Origin: Oryzias latipes
Lineage: Eukaryota > Chordata > Actinopteri > Beloniformes > Adrianichthyidae
Length of the DNA stretch: 64,000 bases
Assembly (NCBI RefSeq): GCF_002234675.1
Contig: NC_019867.2
Span: 25,285,166-25,349,165 of the forward strand
Reading direction: 5' to 3'
The translations under genes and the position numbers were made by a program. This document shows positions 14,364 to 37,379 of the stretch, piece by piece. The notes below the pieces were generated by a model. It saw only the letters and a program-made list of their open reading frames with translations. It had not been told where the DNA came from and searched no databases. The stretch's first letter is position 1; each line of letters begins with the position of its first letter.

Positions 14364-14664
14364 CTCTTTTCTAGCCTTGAAGGACCTCCAGAAGTTTCCC
14401 TTAAGAATCAAGTTCCCTGAGCTCTTGGGAAGCTAGCATTACTGGTCAAAGAGGAAGAAGAGAGATTTTTTCTGTTGATTTCATTGCTTTTCATTAGTTG
14501 AACCTGAAATATGTTCTAATGTCCTGCACAAATGTGTTTCAGCAAAAGGGTTAGGAATATGAGATCTATTACAGTGGAATACAAAGTATCACTGTTCAAA
14601 TGTAGGTTTCCATTTTGTGTTTTGCTTTATGTTCACACCATGTCTGTTAATATCTCATTATTGT

Positions 14665-14670
14665 AATAAA
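14665..14670 (+). terminator. Polyadenylation signal of the CAAX protein gene
   Basis: AATAAA 300 bases after the stop codon, just before a Tc1-like transposon. Confidence 0.6.
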
Positions 14671-14748
14671 CACCATCTATTCAGTTAAAGAGGCGCAATG
14701 TGTTAATTAGATGAATGAAGCAAAACAAACAAACTAAGTCACTGGTTA

Positions 14749-16275
14749 CTGTGGAGCAAAAATTATTTGTCACTGATTCTGCCGTTTTCCCCTCTTAAAA
14801 AGGTAAGTTTGGTCTGTTCATCACAGATCCACTTCAACTAAGACAGAAAGAAAAGAAAATCCAGAAAATCACATTGTAAAGAATTTATTTGTATATTGGT
14901 GCTAAAATAAAGTTTTTTTCAATAACACAAATATCACCTCAATACTTTGTAATTTAACCCTGTTTAACCATAACAGAAGTCAAACTTTTCCTGTAGGCTA
15001 TCACCAGGTTTGCACTGTAGCTGCTATTTTGGTCCCTTCCTCCATGAAGATCTTCTCAAGAGCTGTGATGTTTGGGGCTGTTGCTGGGCAACACAGACTT
15101 TCAATTTCCTCTGTTGGATTGAGGTTTAGAGACTGACTAGACCACTCCAAAATCATGAAGTGTTTTTTATGTAGCCACTCTTTTGTTGCCCGTGCAATGT
15201 GGATGGGTTCGTCATCATGGTGGAAGATCCAGACACGTTTCATTCTCAATGTTTTCACTGATGGATGGTTCTTGACCAAACTCTCACCATATGTGGCTGC
15301 ATTCATCCTTTCCCTAATATAAACCAGTTGTAATGTCCAGAAAACAGACCCAAATCATGATATTTCCATCCCCATGCTTCACAGTGGGTATGGTGTTCGT
15401 ACGATGAAGGTCGGCATTCTTCCTCCTCCAAACACGGCGAGCAACGTTTATACCAAAGTAGTCCATTTTGGTCTCATCTGGCACATGCCATTCTCCCAAT
15501 CCTCCTCTGGATTATCCAGACAGTTTCTGGAGAACTTTAGACAGTTCTGGACATGTTCTGGTTTAAGCAGGGGGACCTTTGGAGAACTGCATGATCTGAA
15601 TTCATGACAATGCTGTGTGTCACTGTCCGAATCTTTGTGGCCCCAGCTCTCTACAGGTCATTGCCCAGTTCCCTCCTATTTCTTGGCTGCATCCTCACCA
15701 CTCTCAAGGCTATTTGTTCCCCACCAGGAAATCTTGCATGGAGCTCCAGGTGAAGGAAGATTGTCATTGTCCTTGTGTATATTCCATCCTCTAATAATTA
15801 CTCCATTAGATCTCCTCTCTCCAAGCTGCTTGCTATTGGAGATCAGTTCATCCCAGTCTAGTTCAGGTCTACAGTCTTGTCCCTGGTCTACCTTGACAGC
15901 TCTTTGGTCTCGGTCATGATGGAGGGGTTGCGGTCTGACTGTTTAAAGGTGTGGACAGGTGTTTTTTATGCAGAAACTGTTCAAACAGAGGTGACCTCAT
16001 AGGTAACTGGTGGAGGATAGAAGAACTTCTTAAAGAAGTAGTGACAGGTCTGTGAGGGACAGAATTCTTGCTTGTTTGTGGGACCTAAAGCCTTATTTTC
16101 TGCACCAAGTGAATTCTTTAATAATCATACAACGTGATTTTCCTGGATTCTTTTTATTTTGTTTCCCCGTTTAAGTATATCTATGATGAACATCACAGAC
16201 CAAATTCATATTTTAAGAGGGATACCTTGCAGATGTTGCACTGCTGTAACAAAATGCTTATGTGAAGGACTCTAT
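14749..16275 (-). mobile_element. Tc1-like DNA transposon, near full length, decayed
   Basis: Long terminal inverted repeats of about 200 bp can be followed on both sides. Left text TTTGGTCTGTTCATCACAG and TCCAGAAAATCACATTGTA is mirrored on the right by TACAACGTGATTTTCCTGGA and CATCACAGACCAAA. The left end abuts TA at 14747-14748. The transposase reads on the minus strand: 15314-15499 contains DETKMDYFGINVARRVWRR and IPTVKHGDGNIMIWVCF, and 15001-15306 contains VWIFHHDDEPIHIARATKEW with SLNLNPTEE, the DDE part. The frame is broken between and beyond these pieces and the usual DNDPKHTA reads DDEPIHIA, so the copy is dead. The right terminus is the more eroded end. Confidence 0.88.
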
Positions 16276-19021
16276 TTCATGACAGCAGAGATTACACTAA
16301 CCTCTTATTAAAAACATAAGCATTGCATATTTTCTGTTTATTGAGTTATGTTTGTGTTTTGGATTCTTAATTCAGGGCATTGAATTTTATCATGTTGCTT
16401 TTTGACTTTCAGACATTGCTTCATGCAGTTCCACCAATGTACACTTTGCTGGAGTTTTTACTAACGTTTACAATAAGAAACAAAAAGAGCAGAGAGGGTG
16501 AGAGGACATTATTATCTGAATTTAACTCTGCTCCACCTTAACTGGGGGGTCTCAGTTACGTTGTAACAGAACGCGGGTTGCAGTTTAAGAGAGAAAAAGA
16601 AACAAAGAACAAACAGATGTGAACTACGCTCATTCTGAGCCCAAAAGGATATTTGTGCACAGCACAACTTCAAAGAGGTAGACCATGAAAAGGATTGATA
16701 TTATCCTGTTAGTAAGTCAGTAAATAAATAAGTAAATCTTTATTTATATAACACTTTTCACAGAGAACAACTCACAAAGTGCTTCACAATGTTAAAACAA
16801 GATAAAACCAGAGAAATCATACAAGCTGCTTAAAGCAGGTCAAGCCCAATTAAACATACTCAGACATTTTAAGTAAAACAAAGGTAAAAGATAGCTAAAA
16901 AATAAAAGGTAAATTAGATCAAGCGACATGGAGTGTCCCAGATTTCTGTAATTGGTCCAAAACGTATAAAATTTTTATTATATATTGTCAACAAGATGTT
17001 CTTTTTGCCGATCATATCTTCTTAGCAACACGGTTCAGAAGTACCTCAATGTAAAATTGATCATGGATGAAAAGCACTGAAACAAATATATCAATAAATA
17101 GAAAAAAATGTATTTGGGAGTCTACAGGTAATATGGTGACATAAAGTTAGTTATGTGACGACCAAAACGAAGGGGGCAGTCACATCCAGAGTCTGAAAGT
17201 GTTGAAATTAATTCTCCTGGAAAATGCGTGTTGAATACTTGACAAAAATATTTAAATTTTGCCGCTCTATAATATTGATTCCGTTAAAATCATAACATTT
17301 TAAAGATAATTTCTGTTGACAAAATTTTCAACAGTTTGCAAAGTTATTTTGTACAGAAAAAAACTGAATTTGTTTCAAGCAAATATTCCCCACCAGTCAA
17401 TAATATTTATATTAAGAAATTCATTTAGATTTTTATAAGGTTAGAAAAGAATGCAAAAAAGTAAAAAAAAAAAAAATACTGCCTAATTGTTTCCAAACTT
17501 TATTCAGAAATACTGAGTTTCACAAAGTGAAAGAAATGGAACAAAAGCAGTGCGTTTCAGCTGTAAAATTATAATTGTTTTTAATAATATTCATATTTAA
17601 CTGTGGAAAAAGTATACATCTTTATCTGAGAGTTTTTCACATATATTTTGTATTTATAATTAAAATTAAATCACTCTTTTTGCTTTGAAGTAAAGGTTTT
17701 TTAAAGCGTGTTATTGTATTAATCAGCTTTAGCTTTACCTGAGCTTTTTCAGTCACTGTGAAATGATACTACCTTGGTATCACATTAATTGCAACTATAT
17801 TTAACTTATCACATTTAAATGTATTATTTTAAATAAACACTCAATGTATAGTAAGATTGTCAGCGGTTAATGAATAAGATAGTAAATAGCTCAACGGGGA
17901 AGATTTTGGACTTCAAGCCTTCACTTTTCTCTGTTAATGGTTCATTTTTGACAGTGCAAACAAAGTGTTTTAAAGCTGTTATGACTGCATGAGATTTCTA
18001 GGCAGTTTGGTGCAATGTAAACATACAGAACCAAACAAAGATGTGGCGTTTTGTGAAATGTTAGATGTTAAATACAGGTATAGTGTTGTGTGAAGACAAA
18101 TGCACAGGAATGAGAACCATCCAAAGACTGTTCCTAACCAAACTCAGATCTGACAGCAACACAGTATTGAAGTGGTCTTCCATCAACACACATGGCTCAC
18201 ACATTTCATGGATTTGGTGGGGGGTCTGGAGAATGGGGGGGGTTGGGTGAATGGGTGATACTGAAAGTGGTGTGAGACACTATCTCTGTGGTTTGAGTGA
18301 CAGCGAGGCCCAAGTTGGGACCATGCTGGACCAACAGATATGAGCTCACCAGACTTATCTCCCCCTCCCACAGCTCATCAACTAAACCCCCCCCGATGCC
18401 CACCATAGAACCTGCAGGGACTCAAGGAAGGATGTTAGTGTCACTAAAGTAAACTGCCAGTCGTTTATTTGTGGATTATGATGCAGGATTAAAAGAGTTA
18501 TCGTTGCACACATGGCACCAACGTTTTCGTGTCAGTCAATTAAAATGAAGATGACTGCGAATGAAACATTCACTTAAGGCTTTATCTGACAAACACAAGA
18601 GGAAAAGAGGACCAAAAAGGCAAAAAAAAATCCAAACTTTAGATGGAAACAATAAAAAATCCCAAGTTTTATGTACACACGTGTCTGTAATATTTTGTTT
18701 CCCTTTGGGCTAATGTCCAGCTGGTTGGTCTGTTTTGCCAAATATTGCCATTATCAGTGTGTGATGAGTGTGCAGTTTACCAGTGTAGGCAATGAACCTA
18801 TCTCCAGCAGTAGTAACTGAATGACAGAAGAAGTTGTAAAAGCATCAGCTGCAGCAGACCAGAGTCGCTCTGAGGGTGACCTCAGTTCACCCGCTCTCAA
18901 AGTCTCCCAGGTCTGAGTGTTACTCCTGAGAGGGAAGAAGAACGTTTCAGAAAAAGGACGAAGGGGATGAGTAGATACCGCATCTGATCAAGTGGAACGA
19001 GGGACTGGAAGACTTGGGAGC
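16276..19021. other. Intergenic, AT-rich; susd1 promoter side
   Basis: No coding exon is visible. A repeat tail (TTTATTTATATAACACTTTTC... CACAAAGTGCTTCACAAT) of the L2/SINE type lies at about 16738-16800. G-rich tracts occur at 18218-18250. The part directly before 19022 should hold the susd1 promoter and 5' UTR, but I see no clear TATA box. Confidence 0.5.
16738..16800 (-). repeat. L2-type 3' tail fragment
   Basis: Read on the minus strand, this matches the common fish tail in which a 'GCACTTTGTGAG' block is followed by 'GAAAAGTGTTATATAAATAAA'. The fragment is short and diverged. Confidence 0.5.
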
Positions 19022-30403
<11,382 letters not shown>

Positions 30404-30502
30404 TCCTACATTAATGCGCTGTACTGGATGAGCTGTTTGACATGTTTTTGTGGCTTTTTTTATGATGGAGGACAGATATAAAGAACATAAAGACCAAAAC
30501 TG

Positions 30503-30900
30503 TAATTTTTAATATTTCTTTATTCAGATTATTGGAAATCAGGAGCAGATGTTATTTGAAAAAGATTGTATTTGTGGCGTAGAAAATATGCTGGGTGGGC
30601 CACAAACACCCGGCTCCTCTTGTAGATGAGTAGATCCATGAACGTCTTTGTTTTCCTCGTCCGAACTGGCATCTGGCTAAAAAGTGTACGGCTGGATAGT
30701 TCCAGTCTTGCTCGCCGTTTGCACAGACAATGTTAGGTCGAGGGTGCGAGGGGCTTTAGCAGTACAGCCTGTGGAGCTCTCTTTAACGGGATGGGGGGCA
30801 GGGTTGCGCCGCACCAATGGTCCCGCCCACAACTCAAAGGCCAGTTTCTACTGAACCTCTGCCAATCTGCAGAAACTATGTCATAGAAAACAACACAGGT
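30503..30900 (-). mobile_element. Truncated inverted-repeat DNA element downstream of susd1
   Basis: Shares with the copy at 20.3 kb the phrases AATATTTCTTTATTCAGAT, CAGGAGCAGATG, GGGCCACAAAC, AGATCCATGAACGTCTTTG and TCCCGCCCACAACTCA. Read on the minus strand the DNA encodes SSDEENKDVHGS after an interrupted QPYTF. Its left terminus is poor. Confidence 0.6.
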
Positions 30901-30969
30901 TTTTCAATGTTGGATAACATTGCCTTAATCATAAGACCACAGCAACGCTTTTACAGTAAATCTAAAGAG

Positions 30970-32210
30970 GACTGGAGTGGGTCTTTATCCAGATTACCTA
31001 GATTAAGTTATGGTAAATTATCTTTTCAGACTTGCTTTTTAAAAACCTTTTCTTTTTTTCTGCTTTTTTGCAGGTTTATCAGACGATATAAGTTTAGTAT
31101 TTAGTGGTGATGAGCCAAATGGAATTAGACCTCTTAACTTTACATTAATAATAATAATAATAATTTTAGGGTAAATTAAAAAAAGTGTTTCTTTACTCAA
31201 CACTGAGCTCAGAATAAAGGCACACAGCCAAAGATCACTGATAGGAAGATCAATTTGTTTTACTCCACACTCTTTAATCAAAATGTGTCAAATTCAGTTC
31301 ATGTCCCTGTAAAGAACAACTACAAATGATTCAGACGAACTAGTTTTCTCCCTGACCGCTTCAGCCTGTGCTCTGCCGGCCCCACAAACACTAGTAGAAA
31401 CAGAGCACATCCATGCACTGGGCGTTTGTTTTGCATCCGGAGCAGCTCCTTCATGTCCTTGCAGGAGCGCAGGCCAGGATCCCACCCAAAGCTCTCAACT
31501 GTGCACGCTTCCCACCATCACGTAAGTAAATGCAAATGCTTTGATTTCGGCGCTCCCGGATCCCACACGTCGTCCAGCTAAATATGCAGATAATAGACAC
31601 CGACTCACTGTCTGCATGGCTGCAGCTGTTAGCAGCAGTGAAGGAGTAGGCCAGAGGGACAAATGCTTGCTAGTTTGGAATTGATTGGAGGTTGCTGTTG
31701 TACAGCCAGCACAGGAATGGTGCATTTAACTGAACGCTCTTTCCCTTCTGTGACTCAAAGCACAAGTCTCACGTCCTGGTTTGTGTCTGAAGCGCGAGAC
31801 GCTTGGAGTTAGCTAGGTGCTGCTAAGCTAATTCAAAACGACAGTAACGCTGGATCGATCTTGACCTATGCAATAATAATAAAAACAATAGTAATATAAA
31901 GCAATAAAAAATAAAAAGCAATGTATCCACTTTAGATTAAAATACTGCTTTTTGTAATGTGGCTTAAGGACGTAATGCAACATGACGTTAGTCTTTCTAC
32001 CGTAGCAACAGATATGTGGCTTTAAATTAATAGTTCAAACTTTTGTTTTTTATGAAGATAAAATGTGAGTTTAAACAGCAAAATTTATATAGCAAATAAT
32101 TTTTAAGAACAATTTTAGTGTTAATTGTAGTGTAAAGTTGCAAGCGCTTGGATAGGATCATAGATTTTAATTATTAGTGACGCTGATAAGGGAACTTCTT
32201 ACCCAAGACA
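30970..32210. other. Intergenic; moderately CpG-rich patch 31330-31860, possible zbtb26 first exon
   Basis: No coding exon. A (TAA)n run lies at 31147-31163. The patch 31330-31860 is richer in CpG than its surroundings, and CCACCATCAC followed by GTAAGTAAAT (31524) is a good donor site; it could be an untranslated first exon of zbtb26, whose coding exon has an acceptor at 34912. This is inference from sequence context only. Confidence 0.3.
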
Positions 32211-32776
32211 CAGTGGGACAAAAATAAAATAACTTTTTTTTGGTAAATAGTCACTAGTTGTGCAAGTTTTCCCACTTAAACATTTCATTATAGGTACACT
32301 TCAAATGTGAGGGGGGGAATCCAGAATTTTTTTGTCTGATTTTCAATAATTTGTAATGTAAATGAAGTATTAGGTCAATATTAAGTTCCGTATAGGACTT
32401 TGTTTTATACCTTTTATTGGAAAGGTCAGAAACGGTTGCTGGTGTTTGGGTTCATGCGGATCTCCTCCAGAACTCTGGTGTTTTGGGGTTGTTCCTGGGC
32501 ATCACAGACTTTTAAAGATTTTCCACAGCATTGAATTGCTTCCTTTGTAGCCACTCGTTTGTTTCCCAGTTGACATGTTAAGGATCCTTGGCATGCTGAA
32601 AGATCCACCCATGTTTCACCTTCGATGCCTTTGCTTCTGGAAGGTTTTCACTCAAAATCTCTCCATACATGGACCCATTCATCCTTTCCTTTAATTGTAA
32701 AGAAGCGGCTCCAAAGTATGATGTTTCCACCCCCATGCTTCACAGTACTCATGGTGTTCTTTGGATGCATCTAAGC

Positions 32777-33435
32777 CAGGGGTCACCAACCCTGTGCCCG
32801 CGGGCAAATATTCAACAAACAACCACGGCATGTCTGTCAATGACAACAATATCAATTCTGAGATAAAGGTAGACAAAGAAAACCCAAATATGTAAACAAA
32901 TATAACTTAAAAAATAATCACTAAAAGTAAGGGTCTATTACAAAAGTTTAAATAGATCAAATAAATTACACAATTTCTGGACATTCTTATGATTCATGTA
33001 ATGTAAAGATTTTGAGAATAGGTTGAGGTGGTTGAGTAATCCATTAATGTGAGGATTAATATTCCTGTCTGTTTTTATTTACATTTATGTTTAAAAAGTT
33101 AAAATTAAGTTAAAGTTCTAAAGGTTTAAAAGTTTAGCTTTAGTGTGTTCAATAAATATTTATCTTGTTCGGCTGCAACCTAAAGTCTGTTTTGAAATTA
33201 GGCTCCCTCTGCAACTGAGTTTGACCCCCCCCTGTAATACGAGTCTAGAAAATTCATGCATGTTTTTGTGTGTAAAATGAGCAAATAAAAATAGGGCACA
33301 CAAAAGGAAGTCCTCAAATTGTGTTGTTTTTTTGTTGTTTTTTTGGGGGGGGGGTAGGAGGTTTTTAGTGGCGCCCTTCATACCACTTGGTGCCCATGAA
33401 ATAGCCCTCGGTCTCAAAAAGGTTGGTGAACCCTG
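32777..33435. mobile_element. Non-autonomous hAT element nested in the Tc1 copy
   Basis: Ends CAGGGGTCACCAACC and (complement of the right end) CAGGGTTCACCAACC, a 15-bp inverted repeat with one mismatch. It is flanked on both sides by the identical 8 bp ATCTAAGC (32769-32776 and 33436-33443), the target-duplication length of hAT transposases. The 659-bp interior is AT-rich with no transposase, so it must have been moved by an enzyme made elsewhere. The intact duplication shows it went in after the Tc1 copy. Confidence 0.93.
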
Positions 33436-33840
33436 ATCTAAGCATTTCTTCTCCTGCATACACAAGTTGAGTTTTGACCAAAAACTTATAACCACATAGC
33501 GCTTTCCCAATCCTTTTCTGGATCATCCAAATGGTCTCTAGCAAACGTCAGACGGGCCTGGACATGCACTGGCTTTAGCAGGACACATCTGACACTACGG
33601 TATTTGAGGCCCTGGGGGCGTAGTGTGTTACTGATGGTAGCCTTTGTTACTTTGGTCCCAGCTCTCTGGAGGTCATTCATTAGGTCCCCCTATGTGCTTC
33701 TGGGATTGTTGTTCACCGTTGTTGTGACCATTTTGACCCACGGTTTGAGATTTTTCATGAACCACCAGACTGACGGAAATATTTAGTGGTCTTGTATAAA
33801 TTACATTTTCCAAAAATTGCTCCCACACTTGATCACTTCA

Positions 33841-34249
33841 CTCAGAATATCTGAACATCCCTCGCCCCCGTTTCATTTGCGACCAACAAATCACTAGTGG
33901 AGATGATGATGAACATAGTTGTTGTGGGTCCAAAGCCAATACTACTATGCAACATATTTCACACATCAAACCGTTATTCAGATAAATGACAACTACACAC
34001 CTTTGATCAAACATTTCATAAAAAGACAAACATCAACTGAGCTTTAAAATCTTCTTGAAGTCACAAGGGGTTTGATTGAATGTGTGCTCGGATGTAGTAA
34101 TAATAGACAACCAGCAGATGTCGCTATTTTTAACTGAAAAGATCCGAGCAGAGTGTCGATCTCAGCCCAGTTGTGTTGAAGTTGGTCAGTGTTTCACGAG
34201 GCGTAGACTAGAGTTTGCCATCACGAGGTAAAACAAAGAATAAAATTAA
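33841..34249. mobile_element. Unclassified insert inside the Tc1 copy
   Basis: The Tc1 text runs TTGCTCCCACACTTGATCAC up to about 33840 and resumes at about 34250 with CTGCTGCTCACCAGTTGCAG. The roughly 405 bp between do not belong to Tc1. I find no inverted repeats and no clear target duplication. A CTCF-like motif (CCAGCAGATGTCGCT) lies at 34111-34125. Confidence 0.55.
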
Positions 34250-34946
34250 CTGCTGCTCACCAGTTGCAGACTCAGTTATTTTTTTTTTTTATTCTGGTGC
34301 GGGTCTGTTCCAGGTCTTTGGCCTTGGCCATAGTGAAGCTTGGAGTGCGACTGTCTAAGTGTGTGGACATGTGCCTTTTTATACTGATAACCAGTTCAAA
34401 CAGGTGTCATTAATACAGGAAATGAGTAGGGGATAGAAGAGCTAACAGGTCTGTGAGGAGCAGAATTCTGGCTTGTCTGAAGGTGACTTATTTTACTGAG
34501 ACATTTACCAACTATTTCATTAAAAATCCTAAAGTTTGATTTCCTGGATTCTTATCTCCCATTCTTTCATTCTTAGTTTAAGTGTATCGAAGATGAAAAT
34601 GACAGACCTCTTGTCTTTTTAGGAGGAAAATCCTCTGCTACACCTGCTTTCCCAAAAGAAAAAAAAGGAGTGCAGAAATGAAATCAATTCTGGATAAATG
34701 TGCGTTTCTCTCATATTTTTGTATAAAAACCAAAGCTCCATTCTAATTTGGAAACCACTCGTGCATGATCTCAGAGGAAAACCTTTCTGACATGCAGTGA
34801 AAACAAACCGTAAAGAAAACAAAATCTTGTTTTGCATGCTTTGCATAATGGTTTGCATGATTGACAGCGTGTTTAAAATAAGTGATGCGGTGTCTGGTTT
34901 TCCTCTGGTTAGGTGCGGCGCTCCTGTTGCTATTTTGTGGGTCACT

Positions 34947-36314
34947 ATGGCTCAAAACCAAGTGATCCTGCAGTTCCACTTCGCCACGTTTGGGGACTCC
35001 ATGCTGCAGAAGATGAACCTCCTGCGACACCAGAGACGTTTCTGCGATGTGACTGTGCGCATCAACCAGCTGGAGGTTCCAGGTCACAAGGTGGTGTTTG
35101 CTGCAGGCTCTTCGTTCCTGAGGGACCAGTTCATCCTTCAGCAAGACTCTAAAGAGGTCCAGATCTCTATGATCCAGGAGGCGGAAGTCGGTCGGCAGCT
35201 CCTGCTGTCGTGCTACACAGGCCAGCTGGAGTTTCCTGAGCTGGAATTGGTGCACTACCTGACAGTGGCAAGCTTCCTTCAAATGGGCCACATTGTGGAG
35301 CAGTGCACCCAAGCTCTGAGCAAGTTCATCAAGCCTGAGGCTTCACACCAGCTCAGGGTGGATGTGGACAGGAAGAGGGAGAAGAAGAGGCAGGAGGGTT
35401 TACCCTCGCCGGCACACAGAGAGCAGTCTCAGGTGCAGACTGTCCTGCAGAAGGAGGAGGAGGAGGTGGTGGAGGAGGAGGAGGAGGAAGACGAAGAGGA
35501 GGAAGAGATGGTGGTAGGCCAGGTTGAGGAAGACACTAATGATGACAGTGATGATGACGTTATAATCCAACCCAAAAGCCCTGTCCAGAGTTTGACCAGG
35601 CATTCCAGGCAGAGTATGGTGGAAAATGACATCACCATAGTGAAGGTGGAGTCTGTGTCAAACGCGGCAGAAACCTCCATCACGGGGAACTTCTCTGCCA
35701 CGCCTCCCACAGCTCTGCAGTCCCCTGAGCCCCAACACTCCCTCATCAACTCCACGGTGGACAGTCGCTGCAGTGAGATGGCGGCTCCACCCGGCATGCC
35801 CAGGTACCCGCTCAGCCCCCCTCCCCAGTCCCCACCCGCAGAGAAACACAGCGGCCACCAGAGGAACTATGACAAGCCGCTGCAGTGGTACCACCAGTGC
35901 CCCAAGTGTGCCCGGGTCTTCCGGCAACTGGAGAACTACGCCAACCACCTCAAAATGCACAAGCTCTTCATGTGCCTCCTGTGTGGGAAGACCTTCACGC
36001 AGAAAGGCAACCTGCACCGACACATGCGGGTGCACGCCGGCATCAAGCCCTTCCAGTGCAAAATCTGCGGCAAGACCTTCACGCAGAAGTGCTCGCTGCT
36101 GGATCACCTGAACCTGCACAGCGGGGACAAACCGCACCGCTGCAACTACTGCGAGATGGTGTTCGCCCACAAGCCGGTGCTGCGCAAGCACCTCAAACAG
36201 ATCCACGGCAAGAACAGCTTCGACAACGCAACAGAGGCAACCTGCACGAGGGGGGGCTGGAGTTTGATTTCTCCCAAGTATGAAGCTCCCGCCCCCCTTT
36301 TTAGTTTGAAATAG
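34947..36314 (+). CDS. zbtb26: ZBTB26, BTB and C2H2 zinc-finger transcription factor (C-terminus frame-broken)
   Basis: One large coding exon with acceptor TCTCTGGTTAG-type sequence ending at 34912; start at ATG 34947 (MAQNQVILQFHFATFGDS), matching the family start. Residues about 10-125 form the BTB domain (FCDVTVRINQLEVPGHKVVF), used for dimerisation and co-repressor binding. A Glu-rich acidic run follows (about 170-205), then EPQHSLINSTVDSR, typical of ZBTB26/ZBTB6, and four C2H2 fingers from about 312 to 425; the phrase QLENYANHLKMHKLFMCLLC marks ZBTB26. After KNSFDNA the annotated frame ends in an unrelated tail, whereas the +1 frame reads NRGNLHEGGLEFDFSQV to a stop at 36283, like human NERNVQDLTVDFDSF. 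One base is probably missing near 36228. It is a nuclear DNA-binding regulator. Confidence 0.93.
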   Translation: MAQNQVILQFHFATFGDSMLQKMNLLRHQRRFCDVTVRINQLEVPGHKVVFAAGSSFLRDQFILQQDSKEVQISMIQEAEVGRQLLLSCYTGQLEFPELELVHYLTVASFLQMGHIVEQCTQALSKFIKPEASHQLRVDVDRKREKKRQEGLPSPAHREQSQVQTVLQKEEEEVVEEEEEEDEEEEEMVVGQVEEDTNDDSDDDVIIQPKSPVQSLTRHSRQSMVENDITIVKVESVSNAAETSITGNFSATPPTALQSPEPQHSLINSTVDSRCSEMAAPPGMPRYPLSPPPQSPPAEKHSGHQRNYDKPLQWYHQCPKCARVFRQLENYANHLKMHKLFMCLLCGKTFTQKGNLHRHMRVHAGIKPFQCKICGKTFTQKCSLLDHLNLHSGDKPHRCNYCEMVFAHKPVLRKHLKQIHGKNSFDNATEATCTRGGWSLISPKYEAPAPLFSLK

Positions 36315-36395
36315 GATATCCTTTTTATAAATGTACAGCACTTTCGAAAGAGGGCCAGATCAGTAAAGCCGCTGTCAGCTTTACGATGACTAAAT

Positions 36396-36575
36396 CACAG
36401 GTCTCAAACTCCAGGCATGAAGTAGGGGGGCCTATTTGATTTCCAACAAACCAAACACTGAAGCCCCTTATTGGCTAAACACACCTGACCCAGGTAATCA
36501 GCAGCAGATGAGGCAGGACTTTTATAAAAAACCAGCAGGATGCCGGCCGTCAAGGCCTAGAGCCTGAGACCCGTG
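36396..36575. mobile_element. Short hAT-type MITE in the zbtb26 3' UTR
   Basis: Left end CACAGGTCTCAAACTCCAGG and the complement of the right end CACGGGTCTCAGGCTCTAGG form imperfect inverted repeats. The flanks are GACTAAAT (36388-36395) and AACTAAAT (36576-36583), an 8-bp duplication with one change. It is 180 bp long with no coding part. Confidence 0.8.
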
Positions 36576-36975
36576 AACTAAATGAAAGGATGGAGATGAG
36601 GGGCGGAAGAAGGCTATCCAGCTCTGCCTCACACTGTAGCTCCATTACTGTGGACTGTTTATTTTATTTTTGTCCAATGCCTTCATGTCATACTTGAACA
36701 TTCAACATTGAAACACAAAAAAAAGTGTTAGAAAGTAGTTGAATCTATAAACCAGCATGTCTTTATGTTAGGAGAACAAATGCAGACAAACATTATTCCA
36801 TTTAATGTTGTTCGGCTGTCTGTTTTACCTATGTAGATATGACGATATGAGCTTCATGCATAACGAAAAGTGTGGACACAAATGTTGATGTGTGATGCAA
36901 ACATTGCTTTGTTTTTATAGACTTTATATCAGAGATCCATTTGGACCAAATGAAGTCCTGTGTTCATGGAATGGA

Positions 36976-36981
36976 AATAAA
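36976..36981 (+). terminator. zbtb26: zbtb26 polyadenylation signal
   Basis: AATAAA about 660 bases past the reading frame and 400 bases before the next gene, so the MITE at 36396 would be part of the transcript. Confidence 0.6.
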
Positions 36982-37379
36982 ATGAATTTGTAATCCGTGT
37001 GGTGCAAGACAAAGATGTTTGCAGCCTTTGATGTGTGCGCAAAGCAGCTGGACAAGCTGTCTCTTCATTATCTGACTGTGGCATGGAAATGTGCAGTCAG
37101 ATGTTTGAAGTCAAGTTTGCTGCTGCTGGGACTCTCCCGCTGTCATTAACGGGGAGAAAACACGTCCAGCACTGATGTCAGCAAGTTTCATCAGCTGAGT
37201 AAACTGACACCAGGGGAAAGGTAGCAAGTCTGCACCACGGGGGCTTGCTACAACATTAAAAAGAAAACCACACACATTGGAATATTGTGTCTGTGCCAAG
37301 CCTGATTTGAATACAATGATTTGACTAACTATGTCCGTTCATCATCATTGCTCAGTCCGTCACAGTACATGGTGCAAAG

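Larger units (their letters stand above)
32211..34640 (-). mobile_element. Tc1-like transposon, interrupted by two insertions
   Basis: The left end starts CAGTGGGACAAAAATA and continues GTTGTGCAAGTTTTCCCACTT and ATAGGTACACTTCAA, the known terminal text of this Tc1 family. The right end has AAGTGTATCGAAGATGAAAA. Between them the minus-strand transposase DNA can be followed, for example 33486-33680 (LTFARDHLDDPEKDWESA). The copy is split by a hAT element at 32777-33435 and by a further insert at about 33841-34249. Without the inserts it would be about 1.35 kb. Frames are broken. It lies just upstream of the zbtb26 coding exon. Confidence 0.85.

Noticed and set aside
34797-34946. Extended N-terminus of zbtb26 from 34797
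   Set aside because: A splice acceptor at 34911-34912 and the family start MAQNQV at 34947 show that the earlier part is intron.
35658-36341. Minus-strand frame of 227 codons opposite zbtb26
   Set aside because: It is a shadow of the GC-rich zinc-finger coding sequence, with no family resemblance.
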